64,000 nucleotides of DNA from contig NC_040021.1 of the NCBI RefSeq assembly GCF_000972845.2, positions 7,669,291-7,733,290 on the forward strand. The letters run 5' to 3'. Below, one piece after another: positions 36,871 to 49,965 of this stretch. Source of the DNA: Larimichthys crocea (lineage: Eukaryota; Chordata; Actinopteri; Sciaenidae). A model generated the notes under the pieces. It did not search any database and was not told the origin of the DNA. It saw only the letters and a list, made by a program, of their open reading frames with translations. How positions within the stretch are numbered: the stretch's first letter is position 1; each line of letters starts with the position of its first letter. The position numbers were made by a program, and so were the translations under genes.

Positions 36871-38064
36871 TGATTTAGGTATTCCCTGATATATATTTTC
36901 TCCAAAAATCTAAATGAATGTCTACCAGTACATGTTGAATGAGTGTATATTGAAAATGCATTGGTTAAAATGCCCTGCCTGCAGACCTGTACTTTATAGT
37001 TGGAAAATATATATCTTTTCAGAACAAAAAAAAAAATGCAAGCTGCATAATACAGTTTATACAATAGTCTTCTACAGTTTACTGACCTATCAGTCAATCT
37101 GATTGAGCAAACATTGGCTGAAAGTCCAGACACAATGAAGTCATCATGCACACAGCGTATCGCTGTGTCATAAACCAGCATGTTCGCTCAAACTCATATT
37201 GTTCTTCATCTTTATCTGGAGCTGACAGATAGTGCTTCAGACTGATAAAAAATGATGTCTGATCAAAGTTTATCACGTACCACACATAAAAAATTTATGC
37301 ATATGTACATAAAAGATGTGCAGGAATCCTTAAATTTCTTGTTGGCATAAACATTCCTATGTTCAAATATTAAAAGTCTAAGGACTAGTAAGTCTCATAT
37401 AATTGACATTCACCAACAAGATTACCACATTTGGAAATTGGCAATTCTTCATGCAGGGTAGCATTTTTTTAAAGAGCTGCTTTTAGAGTACTGTATGCAT
37501 GAGGTATTTCTGTCATTGTATGCAAAGTATTTTATGGATGTAGTATTTTATCACAAAAGAAAGCAGTGAGTGTAGTGCACAGTGTGCATAAATGTGCACA
37601 GATAATATTATTTTTATACATGAGATACTTTTTTCTTTTTTTTTAAATATGAAGTTTGGTGCTACAGTACCTAAAGGAATGACCAAATGGTCAGCATATT
37701 TTATATATAGATATTTTTTCCAGGGATGTGTTGCATCAATACTTGGTCACGTTTTATGTGTGTAGAAAAGTTGCCTGACTGGTTGAAAGTCCCCTTCCTA
37801 TCGCCTATATTGAGTCCAGAACACACGCTGTACAGAACATACAGTATTGTGTATACGTACAGAACACTTGGCTCCCACCCAAGATGACATATGCAGTGCT
37901 TACACCTGCAGACAGATATAGTGTTTGGACTTTGGAAAACTTGTGTTGGATTCAACCTTTGTTCTACTTCTGACGACCTGACTGACTACATACTGCTATA
38001 GTAACAATATAGGTATGAAAACATAAAAGCACTGCTGATAAATGAGTTGAATAAACAGGAAAAC

Positions 38065-38147
38065 TTAACCTTATGCCCCCCTCAGGCATCATACATCAAT
38101 ATTTTTTAACCTTATGCCCCCCTCAGGCATCATACATCAATATTTTT
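38065..38147 (+). repeat. Near-perfect 41-bp tandem duplication
   Basis: The block starting TTAACCTTATGCCCCCCTCA occurs at 38065 and again at 38106, both copies ending in a T-run. No coding content. Confidence 0.9.
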
Positions 38148-39460
38148 TTTCCGCTTTTTTTCATAAATCTTGTTCAAAACTACCAAAGATTCAATAGTTT
38201 TCAGGATTTTTAAAAATTTGAGGCGGGTACAAGAGTTAACTACAAAAGATATCTTTATAATTTTTTAAACTTTACTAACACACAAAAAATATCCTATTAC
38301 AAAATCACAGTGTTCAAGTCATACTGTCAGTTTCAATCTGTGTACATCTAGAAACTTCATGGAAAGTTTACTCAGCATCACTAATACAATAAGCAAGCCG
38401 CAGGTCTGACAGCACATGTAGCTGTTATCAGTATACTATATATCAGCGTGTCGACATGATTCTACTGTCTGCAGCCTAATCAGGTCCTTTAGATTGCAGC
38501 GTGTCCAAAAAATAAAAATCAATCATTCTGAAATGCTGCTGTCATCAGTTTACAAGTTAAATGTATACAACACACATAAGGGAGATCTGCTCGATGTCAT
38601 GTCATGAAACTGCATTTTTATCTTCAGTCTGGTGATGCCTCCACTCTAACTCATTTCTGTGGACGTGAGGGATTTTTTTCTCTAACTAGTCAATGAAGAC
38701 CAATGCATATGAATCTGAATCTAATATCACTGACATTGATGTGAAGCCATGCCAATGTATTGGTTTTGCCAGGATTTTATTAGATTCAATAGAAGTACTG
38801 CATAGTGCATTGCTACTCTTGTAGTTATTAAACCTCAGTTCCCAGGCACAGCGTGACAGCGTTATTCCCATCCATGGTCTAACTATTAGTTCCCCCGTGG
38901 CGCTTATTGGATAATCACTAATTCAACTGTGAAACTGCTGCTTCACGCCATGATTCAAAGGTCTGAAGCCAGACAACTGGACTGCCTGAGCTAAAAAAAA
39001 AATGATAATGGCACCGTTTCTCCGCTAACAATGCTGACATGGTTAGAATTTTAAAATGAAGCTAAAAGCAGAGATGAAAATCACTTAAATATACAAACAC
39101 TGTTAATGATACGCAATAATTAGACAAATTGAAGCTAGGTTTGATGCATTTGTACCAGACTTTTGTTTACAGCTTAAAATAATACTATAATAATATATAA
39201 TAATATACGTGGTGATGGCTGCTAACACCATAATCATGAATGTACATTAGAATTCCACTAACAAGGTAATATCTCTCGGTTTAGTTGTCAAGTGTCCCCC
39301 TATGTAGTTGCAATAATTGCTAAGTTAAATAGAAGTCAATGTTAATATCTGCTATAAGAACCTTACTAAATACCAGTCATGAAAAGGGGAACAGTTACTG
39401 AGTCAAATAACATTGTAATGCTGACCAATTTACAGTGACAAACATGGATTTATTCCAGGT

Positions 39461-39492
39461 AGTAATAATACTAATACTAATACTAATACTAA

Positions 39493-39533
<41 letters not shown>

Positions 39534-39555
39534 ATAATAATAATAATAATAATAC
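39461..39555 (+). repeat. Compound triplet/hexamer microsatellite
   Basis: Runs of TAATAC, then TAC, then TAA units without interruption. Confidence 0.9.
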
Positions 39556-40848
39556 AACTAACCATAATAATAATAGTATTGGTGTTAGATAAAAAGGTTA
39601 GTTTTTTGTAATTTTATCCACATTGTTGTTTTTATGTTGATTCATTCATCAAAAAATGTCAAGTTAATTGATCAAGTGTACAAATATATATAAATATTAT
39701 ATTTTACCAAACCATAAATGCTCCTCAAAGAACGTGTCGAGTACTGTGAAATCTACTAATCATGTTTACAGTTGAACAAACTGATAAACTCACATGTGGA
39801 AACATTACACGTGACTTAACATAACTGTGGACTGATATGTTTTTGGAAATGGTTTATTGTTTTTGGCTCTTGGTTTTATGTACTCTGGACTCTGCAGAAG
39901 GTAATATTGATGCTGCGTGAAGCGTGTATCAAGCAGAAATAAAGTGAAGTGAATTCAACACATTAAGAATAATTTGATGATTAAAATCATTTATTGTACT
40001 TAAATCAAATAAAGCCCTAGATTCAGTACCATGTGTTTCCTAAATATTGACAGATATCACAGAGGGGAGCTTTGCCCCTCACTCAAACAAACAGATCAAT
40101 ATTTGTGAAGAACGTCACATGTTTTCATGAAGAATTGTAACACTGTTTTGCACCGTGCTTCAAAATTTTGTTTCAATCTCAACCTTCTACATTAGGACAG
40201 TATGAAACCCTCCTGTGCTATTACAACAAGTGAGGTGTTTTGTACTGTTGTCAAAGAGAAAACAGTTTCTAAAATTATTGTAACTTTCCTGCAGACCTGC
40301 TAATACACCTAAAACTATAGATTCTGTAAATTCTTGTCCCATTTCTATCTAAATGTTTTTCTGAAATGTTTTCACATTTGGTTGTTCAACTAAAACATTT
40401 TGTTTAATCAATAAAACATTATGTACTCTTCATGAACACTCTTTTGTAATTGGTCAGAAAGGGACTGCGCCCCTATCACAAATAAACAAACCTGCCTGAT
40501 TTCATGAAGCCCACCCATCAGCTGAGTTCAACCTTTTCCCTACTTGACCAAGCAGCAACACTGCAGTGCAGAAGAGTCAAGGGCTTTCAGCGCCCTCTTG
40601 TGGATATTTATTTTTCTGCCGAACGACACAGAAAATATCCCTCTCTATACAGTATTTCTACATAACTGCATCAGTTCAGATACTTTTTTTAAAATAGTAA
40701 TACTACACTGTGAAAATATAATTAAGGGTTCTGCATGGAAAATGCAATGTAAATGTTGTTACTGTAAGTAAAGTCATCAAGAAAGTATTAAAGGTAAAAG
40801 TATTTACTGAAAAATGTCCCCTGTGACTGTTATACTATCATATATTAT

Positions 40849-40849
<1 letters not shown>

Positions 40850-40915
<66 letters not shown>
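40850..40915 (+). repeat. (CAT)n microsatellite
   Basis: About 22 uninterrupted CAT/ATC triplets. Confidence 0.95.
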
Positions 40916-41850
40916 CTCCTGCATTAATAAATAAAAAGGATTTCACTGCTGTAGTTGGTTGAGGTGGAGGAGATTTTAAACTATAGGACTGCAACTAATG
41001 GTTATTTTTTTTTATTAGAGATTAATCTACAGATTTTTTTCTCAGTTATGTTATTGAATGTTTTGTTTGTAAAGATTCTATGGCCAAGGTGACGCCTACA
41101 CAATGCTTGTTTTACCAATAATCTCAGAATTATTAGAAATAAATAGAAATGCAGCATCCTCAGATTTAAGAAATTGGAACCATGAAATGTTTGGCTGCTT
41201 AAAAAATGACTTAAAAATACTGTTGGATAGTTTAATTTGTTACAAAGCATCATGATTTATAAGGTGGTTAGATTTTTTTAGTAGCAAAAGTAGTAACTAG
41301 AGCTATCAAATAAACATGGTGGACTAAAATGGTAGTAAAATATTTCCAGCTGAATTGTAACAGAGTTGTTATTTGTTTGGGATATTTAGATTTGCAGGGT
41401 TGGTATTTTGGTTTATTTTTTGGTAAATGGGTCACACTGGGCACTTGAGGTTATTTAGATAGGTAGGCACCTTGAGTACCAGCATGCACTTGGGTGGGCC
41501 TATGGTTTTTTACCAGCGCAAGAGAGGCAGCAGCAGCCATGGTTTTCTTTGTTCTTTTGTTTGTTTTATTATTTTGAAATAAATCATCACAAAAAGATTC
41601 AGGATTCAGTTTGGACATTCATCTTCTTTTGCCTGCGTTAAACCACATCCCCATGGTGCATCAGTGGCCCTTTTGATTTTGTTTGGTTTAAAGTTTAATT
41701 TGTTTTTTATGGACAAATGGCCACTACAATAAGTGTAGTTTAATTTAATTTGTCCACTATCTATTAATTGAATTAAATGAATAGAGTAGATTTAATTAAC
41801 TGATTATACAACAGTGTCTCTGTTGGAGGAAAAATAATAACTGTCTAGAC

Positions 41851-42231
41851 CAGGGGTGGGCAAACTTTTTGACTTGCAGGCCTCATTGGGTTCTAAAATT
41901 TGACAGAGGGGCCGGTCCAGGACCTCAACCAGGAGCTTCGTGACTGATTCAAACTAAAGCAGAGACATAGCAGGAGACATTAGCAGCATTTCTTCATGCT
42001 GGAATAGAACTTTTGACACAAAACAGCAAAGATAAGACATACTGCATCATTTTGTGGGTTTCGTTGCTACTCTTTGGGGGCTAGCTCGCCGAGTTTTCAT
42101 CGCACAGTGATGAGACACATATCTTTGTAAGATATATTTTTATTTTTTGGATGTGGATAAGTTCGGCGGGCCGCATTGAAAAGCCTAACGGGCCGTATAC
42201 GGCCCACGGGCCGTAGTTTGCCCCATGTCTG
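41851..42231. mobile_element. Non-autonomous hAT-type DNA transposon
   Basis: The left end CAGGGGTGGGCAAAC and the imperfect inverted right end GTTTGCCCCATGTCTG match the ends of hAT family elements. The flanks GTCTAGAC and GTCTGGAA agree at six of eight positions, as expected for an aged 8-bp target duplication. The internal GGGCCG-rich stretch before the right end is also typical. No transposase is encoded in 381 bp. Confidence 0.7.
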
Positions 42232-43199
42232 GTCTGGAAAAACATTGAATTTTGTTTGTTTCACTTATCTTACAGCAACATGCCAAAATCTTCAGCAGAT
42301 ATGAAGAGTTTCTACAGTTTCCATGGAGACTGCTTTGTGTCAGTATTAAATATCTTCAAATATAACCATTTTCATGACTACAAGAACATTCAACATTATG
42401 CCAGTGAGTTAGCAACCAGCATTTCGATCATAGTTTCTCACAGACTTCAACCAGGGCTGTGGTGGTAAATACATACTGTGGTGGGTAAGCTGTGGCTGAC
42501 TGATTGATACAGTTGCTCTGTAAACTCTTAAGTGGGGTGGAGGTCACCTCTGTTTTCTTTTCTATTGGTCAAACTAAAGTTTCCAGTATCAATATTAATG
42601 TTCTGTTGTATTTATTTAATCTTATCTACATACACAGGTCTATGGTTTATCTTATAGTGGCCTAAACATGGTGGTTTTCCATGTACACCTTTAAGAATAA
42701 AGGTGTGAGCTACAACCTACAATGGTTATTTATGGCGACGCCATATGGGAAACCTTTTTTTGGTTCTGCGAGGAACCTGCCAAAGATATCTTTAAAGAGT
42801 CATTTATTTTCAAGCACTGAAAGTGCTGCAATTGTGACGTAAATAACTCTTTTTTTTGCATTCTAATGTTCCAGCCAAAGGATAAAAAGGTTTAAAATAA
42901 CAAGTTTTTCTTAGAGAATAGTTTGAAAAGTAACCTGTTTTATTTTTTATGTGGTAAATTTCCCTCCCAGAAATGTATTCTTCTTTTTTTAAAGAATCAC
43001 ATCAGTGTCTTCATGTGCGTGTACTCCAACAACCACAGGCCTGTGTGACAGTATTAAGTTGCAAATTGGCAATGACAACAAAAGCAACTAGACTACTTTA
43101 TCAGTGCCTTGAACGTCCCCTGGTCTGTATTGTACTCACCCTTAGGTAGAGATAAACACTCACATGTGCTTATAGAAACAGGTGTCAGGCTTCAGGAAG

Positions 43200-43271
<72 letters not shown>

Positions 43272-43274
43272 ACA
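43200..43274 (+). repeat. (CA)n microsatellite
   Basis: Over 30 CA units. It creates a false His-Thr repeat frame. Confidence 0.95.
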
Positions 43275-43380
43275 GAAAGTTAATTATTTATCCACTCACT
43301 GAAATGCTGACATACACACCACCACTGCCTGCAGTGTCACTTTAGCCTGTGAGAGGTTACTGTCTTGGGCACTGATGGAC

Positions 43381-43408
43381 ATGTGTGTGTGTGTGTGTGT
43401 GTGTGTAC
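43381..43408 (+). repeat. (TG)n microsatellite
   Basis: About 13 TG units, in inverse orientation to the CA run 110 bp upstream. Confidence 0.9.
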
Positions 43409-43740
43409 ATCCTCAGAAAGACTGAGGGAGGTTATAACTTGATTATATAACACTGCAGCTTTCTGGTGCAGCTTTGTACCACAAGACTATAAGAACTTGT
43501 GATGAATTAATTGTTTTTTTTATATATCACATGATGATGTTGATGTTTGTAGGATGCAATTAAAGAAAGACTTTCTGCAAAGGGAGGTCAACACCTGGAT
43601 TAAAAACCACTGTTGTTGTTTAATGAACCTCTGAGTGATATCTGTGCCGAGTGTGTCTACTAGTATCAACATTTTCCTTCAAATGTGAAGCGTTTATTTT
43701 AGATATTGTGCTAATAATAGTCTCCAGTGATAATTTTCCA

Positions 43741-44333
43741 CAGGACGCCGCTGCGACTGTTTCTACGATGGAAGAAGCAGCGAGTGTGGACGGGTCCATT
43801 CGGCGTGTAAGGGGGGTGTTAGGAGTACGAGAAGTCGTAAAAAATCGCTTTAAAATACAGTGTGGCAAAACAGACACATTCACTTTTAAAACGTGGGGTT
43901 AGTCTGTATTAATACAAAGTGTGTTCACGTCGCTGACAGCCAGCTGAAGTGTGTTTAATCGCGTTTGAACAGACGCGAAACCCCCTTTTAGCTGTGACTT
44001 GAGGAAGTCGGATGAAAGCCGAGCTCTTGTGCCACATCTTCCACTAAATGATAAAGCAACGGGAAACTGGAGGCAAGCTTGAAAAATACCACAATATCTA
44101 ATTATTCCGGTCAGACTTTGTGTGTTTTACTTTCTCAGACAGTGTCAGACAGTTGTTAAACTCACTCGGGCATCTTAAATTTTTTTTTTAACAGAGTTGT
44201 ATCAATAGGAGGAGGTGTTAGGTTAGACTGCTGTAAGTTAACGGTTTTAAGTTTAAGGCTGCTGAACCTGAAGTGGACTCTTCAACCTACAAAACAAAAA
44301 ACAAAACCAAAACAAAACAGCCATCCCTCCAGG
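43741..44333 (+). promoter_or_regulatory. Candidate promoter and untranslated first exon of hpcal1
   Basis: CpG-bearing sequence (GACGCCGCTGCGACTG and TCGCGTTTGAACAGACGCG), unusual for this AT-rich spacer, leads to a strong CCAG/GTAAGTTT donor at 44334. It lies on the same strand as hpcal1, 5.5 kb before an acceptor (49842) that sits 124 nt upstream of the hpcal1 ATG. HPCAL1 genes elsewhere have spliced 5' untranslated exons. The join is inferred; a second candidate donor lies at 46062. Confidence 0.4.
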
Positions 44334-44886
44334 TAAGTTTCCATCACTTTACTCGGTGTAGTTTAATGTCCAGCCTGCTCCAGTGGTTTAGTCTGTGGCA
44401 ATTTCCTCAAAGCAGCAGACAGAGGGTGTTTACAAGGGCTACACCCATATAAGACCAGGCTGCACATCACATGGAGAATATAATGTTAAAGAAAACTGTT
44501 TTTAAATAAGTGTTTAACTGTAAATTAATCTCAAGTGATATTTGTTTATTTATCTGGTTAAAGTAAGGCTGGGGACATTTTCCTAAATCAATAAGCTATA
44601 TATCACTTACACATACTTCAATAGCTTATTATAATAATTATTAAAAAAAATAATAATTAACTATTGTGTGTGCTTTTGTTTATATGCCAGAAGAGAAATG
44701 TGGAGCTGAGCGAGATTTAATGAATATAAAACAAAAATAATTAACCAATTTATGTTTTTTTTTAATTATTATTATTAAAAAATGACGTTAGACAACATAA
44801 ATATGTAGTAGCATCACATACATACAGATTAATAGACTGATCCTTGAAGCGAAGCTGCAGTTGCATGTATTACAACACGAAACAGG

Positions 44887-44970
44887 TAAGAAACAGGTAT
44901 AAGGTAATGTACAAAAAGGCATTTTAAGTAAGAAACAGGTATAAGGTAATGTACAAAAAGGCATTTTAAA
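44887..44970 (+). repeat. 42-bp tandem duplication
   Basis: Two adjacent copies of a unit starting TAAGAAACAGGTATAAGGTA, essentially identical, so recent. Confidence 0.9.
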
Positions 44971-47895
44971 GTGGCAATGTGGCAAAAAAAAAGTCCAAGA
45001 GAAGGAAGAACTAGTAGCCCTATCTGTGTAAAAATATAGAAAAGAAAAATATGATATGATTCTGATAAAAGTCTATAAATGATAATAAGAAAAATAAAAT
45101 TGATGGACCTATAGCTCAGGGTGTGTGAAGCTCCTTTGCATATAAAACTTTGTGTTTTGCCATAATCATGCTTGCCAGCTTGTTACTATTCAACCGTTAT
45201 TCCACGCTGTTGTCGCTGTTTTGTTTTTTTTCACACAAAAAGACAAAAGCCAGCATGCGAAGAAGAAAATGAAGAAGAAGAAGTGTATCCAAAATGAAAT
45301 AATCCCGCTCACCAGTTGAGAAACTAACATTCACATACAAACTCACTGCTAGAATAAAAATAAACTTTGAATTTGTGAGTTTTTGCTCACAGAATTTTTG
45401 TATTTAAAATTTGCAGTAAAGCGGTTTATAGAGTGGAAAAAAAAATGTTCTTGTTTCTCTTGAGCCTCGATGTATCTCTTGCCCTGCGTGTGCCCCAGAT
45501 TGATAGTTATACCGCCTCCCTCTCATAAGCCTGAGCACTACTATCCTGTTGCCTTGACTACTGGTGTGTCAGGGGACTTCATCCAGATCCACTCCGTGAT
45601 TTTCTCTGACACTAGTTCAGAGAGACTGCCACGAAGCAGCGCCGAAAAGCGAGAATAACTGGAGAGCTCATTTAGTCTCTTTTTTATTTTTTCCTCCCCA
45701 CTTACACCGGACCACCTGATGCAGTCTTTAGTTACCAGCAGTTCACAGCACTTCAGCACTCTGCTCGTCCACTGCACAGCAGGCTGTGCACGCACCACTA
45801 AAATGGGAAGTCTGCTTTCTCTCTGTGCGCCGGACCATATCAGTTTGTTTGATTTACATTCCATTCAAAAGAGGCGCGATACAGACAGCATGAATAATAT
45901 TTTCCCCCATCGTGTTTATGCAGAGTCCAGCATGAGAAATGCCCTGTCAAATATCAGCTCTATTTTGGGGGGAAATAAAGCGGAAATTATCCTGTTGGTT
46001 AACAAACTTTGGGCACTGGAGTCTATAAAATGTCAGAGAACGCTGAAAAAACTCCAGACAGGTAATTTACTATAATAGAAAACTAAGAAAACAGGTGTCT
46101 ATATACAGCTGAAACAAGGTATTTAAAATATATAAATTACATATATAATTAATTGAGTATCAAAATGTTTTGTCCATCTTTTCTAATTAATCTGAATACA
46201 TATATATATATATGTATATATTCTATACTTTGATGCAGGTTGTCTTTTGCTCCCGTGCACCGTCAGAAGCATAATGAGCTCCATCAGCTGGGTGTCATGC
46301 TTTATAGATGCATACACAAACCTTCATCTGTCCTGTTCGGCCTTGTCTTCTTTATACAAGAAGTAATGAGCATCTGGAAAAAGAATAAAAGCTTTCTTTG
46401 TTGTGACAAGCCATTGCCCAGGAAATGAGGTGGGCCTAAGAACGGCAAAGAGCAGTCGAAACTGGCTGGGTCAGAGGTTTACAGGATCCCCACAGCGGGT
46501 TTAGGGAGGAGGGTACGTGCTGCACTGGAGCCTGTGTGAAACAGTCTCATTAGACAGGGGAGCCCAGCTGGAAAAAAAGCCATGGACCATACAGAACAGG
46601 GATGGCTATGGGGGTTGGGGGACAAGGAGGGAGACTGTTGCTGTGTAATCGAGGGGAATTGCAAACACTGAATGTGGAATGGCGATCTGGAGGGGCTGTT
46701 GTGTATCAAACAACACTCACTGACTTGTGTTCAGCTTACAAACTTATTCTTGCAAGGAAAGGCATCCAGAGCACGATTTTCTCCGCAAAGGAGGTCACAC
46801 GGATGTCAGAGAAATATCTAGAAGTTATTTCTGACAACATTTTCCACTGCATCGAGTAGTGGCTTCGAGACATGACACCAGAATAGCCCAGTTCCCAGCT
46901 GTAAAAACGTATGAAACATCCCATGACGTCTCATGTCTCCATGCGAATGTAGGAAACATTTACCGGTACATTTTTATAGGCACAAATGGAAAAAAAAGAT
47001 ACAGGTAATTACTCAACTCAACTCAACTTTTTTTATTTTAGGCTTTAATTAGCTAAATTCAGAGGTTAGTGGAATCTGTAAAACTGTTTTTCAACCCACA
47101 ATCTTTCATGTGTGTTTGTATTAATTTACAGTACACACTGTTTTGCTGTTTTCTCCTCAAATTGTGGCCACTCTGGATTTAGCCTCAGAGCTTATTGAAA
47201 CCTCACGGCAGCCACTTCTTCTCCGTCTCGCAGCCTGGAATCTTCTAGGTTTCATGTGGCTTTGTGTGTTTGAGGGAATAAATAGCAACGCCCATATTTA
47301 TGTCTGCTCCAGCTCAGCCTGCAACACTGAGCTGTCCTGGAAAAGTCCATGTGACCCAGAGCTGAGGAGGTGCCACTGCTGCTTCCTCATCCTGTGAGAG
47401 CGGAAGGACTACGTCCTGCAGCCACTGCGTCATTTATAACATAGCCATGTTAAAACACAGTCAGCAGATGGTGATGTTATATTAGCGGGACACTCCACAC
47501 AGGCTCGCAACAAAGTTGGATGAAGACACCACAAAAATCCTTTGGTGTTTCTAGATGGCAATGTTGGTTCAGCGCTTTTAATCCAGACTGAAATATTTCA
47601 ACAATTATTTAATGGAGTGCCATGAAAATTTGTACAGACGTTCATTGTGCCCACAAGATGAATCCTAATGACTTTGGTCATTCCTCAACAGTGAAATATC
47701 TCAACATCGACTCGATGGGTTGGCTTTTTTAAATTTAATTTCGGCGTGGACATGTGAGCATGCTGATGTTTAGCCGTGCGTCTACATATCAAAGGCTGTA
47801 GACTCTTCAGTCTTGTCACTTTCACTTCCAACAACAACAACAAAAGAAACAATCTAGAATTAAATAGTAATTAAATATTACGGCATTGTAATTTT

Positions 47896-48148
47896 GAGGG
47901 TGGTGCAGTGGTTAGCACGGCTGAGGCCTTTCTGTGTGGGTTCCCTCTGGGTACAGTCCAAAACATGCACTTTACAGGTTCATTTGTGACTCTAAATTGC
48001 CCGTAGGTGTGAGTGTGAATGGTTTGTCTCTGCCCTGTAATGAACTGCCAACTTGTCCAGGGGCTACTCCGCCTCTCACCCTAAGTCTGCTGGGATAGGC
48101 TCCAGCCCCCCTGCAATACTGGTGAGGATAAGCGGTTACAGAAAATTC
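47896..48148 (+). mobile_element. Degraded tRNA-like SINE-type teleost repeat
   Basis: Contains GGTGCAGTGGTTAGCACGGC (tRNA-like box A), then GCCTTTCTGTGTGG, TCCAAAACATGCAC, GTGACTCTAAATTGCCCGTA, GCTGGGATAGGCTCCAGCCC and GGATAAGCGGTTACAGAAAA. These blocks occur in this order in a widespread fish repeat. The box B region is deleted, so it is not a tRNA gene. Confidence 0.7.
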
Positions 48149-49841
48149 TCATTTGCAGAGGGCATGATGGGATTTTTTTTTGTCCTTTTCTGATTTTAAC
48201 AATTGCATGTGCCCAAACAAGACTTAAAGTGTATTAATAAGCTGAACATCTGGTTTTACTTATTTATTTTCCATCCGTAAACTGGAGTGGCAGACTTTGT
48301 GTCACTGGCCGTTTTTCTCAAACCTGCGCTTTTCTCACGTTACTCTGTGACTTTGATTCATAAAACTGCGGGAAATTATGAGAAACGTGTGTATCCATGT
48401 GTAGAGAGACCTCATCCAAATTCACACTGCTCTCATTTGTTCTACGCCAGATAGAATCGTTCGGCTGCCAATGACACAGGAGCGATGGGATTTCAATAAT
48501 TGAAAGCGAGAGAACAGGCAGATAATACATCTCTCTCTCGCGCTCTCTGATAAATTCATTATAGGTAACTCAGGAGGAGTGGAGGTGTTATTCAGAGGGA
48601 TTATTATGCAATTGAACTGCAGGTATTAGCAAAGCTGCTCGCATAGTATAGATGGAAATAGTTTTTCTTTCTATGTGTCATACTTTTTTTTTTCCATTCT
48701 TTCTTCCTCCCTGCCCCCGCACATCTCCTTTTCTGTCCCTCCCACACATGCTTTACCAGATACATGTTGTAAAAGATTAGCTCAGCCATCATGTGTTTTT
48801 ACTTTTTACATTCAGACCATCTTTGTTTTTCTCTGTCTCTGTGTTTCTTTATTTCACACCGAGGCGCACACTAAAGACGACCCTGCTCTTTAACCTTTTA
48901 TGAAACACAAAACGTCGATAGTTTGATACTGAAAATGATATTACTTAGTGGGATAAACAGATGGATACATTTCATTTGTTTTACTGCAGCTTTCCAATAC
49001 ATTTGTGTTTAACACGCTTCCTTTGCCGATAAAATATCATCACCACCTCTTCCCAACTTGACAAAATCAGTCATGCAAACTGTCTTAACCTGTTTCCTTA
49101 CCAACGCACCCGTGTTTGCGTCTCTTTCATCACTTGGGTTACATGCGCAAAGCGTCCCATCTAATACTTATTATGCTGTTATGGTTTTATCCTGGATGTG
49201 TTGTTTTTATGCGGCCTCATATCCCCAATCATGAATACCCCCGCATACATGAATAAACAGGTTTTGCACAATATAACCATGGAAACCGTATTTAGACAAA
49301 CCATGGAACCTAAAGGTGAATAGACCCAGGTGCGCAAATGTTTTTTGCCGTCTTTGTTTGCATTGGTATTTTCTAGCCAGACGTTTGTGTTCCTCGAACT
49401 CCATCTGCTTGAAATAAATTAGAATATTCATTTCCACATAAAGGTGGGGATTGTTGTCGAGGTGAATGTCTCGCCCTCTCAGTAACAACAGTCAGTATCA
49501 GCCTGACCTTTTACAAAGTGGCATTATTGAGAATTACAATGCCCCAGGACACTTGTCCTTCCACCATGCAGCGAACAGTCGATAAATTATCACCATGCCA
49601 GAGGATTCATACTGTATCCACGGAGACCAGGCCACCCCCACCACACACACGCACATAGACGCACATATTGTAACCTCATGACATCTGTTTTTCTCTCACC
49701 TGTCCAGATTTATCCCTCACCTCATCATTAACACATGTTTTATGATAAAACACTGCCGCAAGCTGAGAGGAAGTATTGAATCAATGAATCATTTATGATA
49801 TTCATACAAGGATATTAATGAGGGTTGTTGGTCTCCTGCAG

Positions 49842-49965
49842 GAGCAGAGAAAGGCGAGCTGCCAGCGACATTGGGACTGAAAGCACAGGTAGTGGACTGG
49901 AGAAGTGAAGAGGAGAAAGTAGAAACACACAGCCCAGCGATCTGCCTGCCTAAGAGCGCCGTGTC
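49842..49965 (+). other. hpcal1: 5' untranslated part of the hpcal1 first coding exon
   Basis: Starts after the acceptor CTCCTGCAG and runs to the ATG at 49966, whose context (GTGTCATGG) has G at +4. The upstream exon is not proven. Confidence 0.55.

Larger units (their letters stand above)
34400..43700. other. Gene-free spacer between apoB copy B and hpcal1
   Basis: About 9 kb of AT-rich DNA without a supportable exon on either strand. The recognisable content is repeats: a MITE-like fragment (36571-36870), a 41-bp tandem duplication (38065-38147), triplet microsatellites (39461, 40850), an hAT-type element (41851-42231) and CA/GT runs (43200, 43381). Confidence 0.6.
44334..49841 (+). other. 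Presumed 5' intron of hpcal1
   Basis: No recognisable coding exon. It contains a 42-bp tandem duplication (44887-44970), an unassigned open frame ending at a splice donor (45803-46061) and a degraded SINE-like repeat (47896-48148). The rest shows nothing I can name. Confidence 0.4.

Noticed and set aside
43109..43345. 78-codon plus-strand frame with a Thr-His repeat
   Set aside because: The repeat is the CA microsatellite; flanks are not coding-like.
43768..43902. Short frame MEEAASVDGSIRR... within the candidate hpcal1 promoter
   Set aside because: Only about 44 codons, no similarity recognised, stops before the donor at 44334; more likely untranslated leader or chance.
46602..46859. 85-codon plus-strand frame starting MAMGVGGQGG
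   Set aside because: No recognisable domain, no supporting splice sites matched to neighbours, and low-complexity Gly start; treated as chance.
47896..48148. Possible tRNA gene from the GTGGTTAGCAC box A motif
   Set aside because: No box B, no cloverleaf, and the remaining blocks match a dispersed fish repeat.
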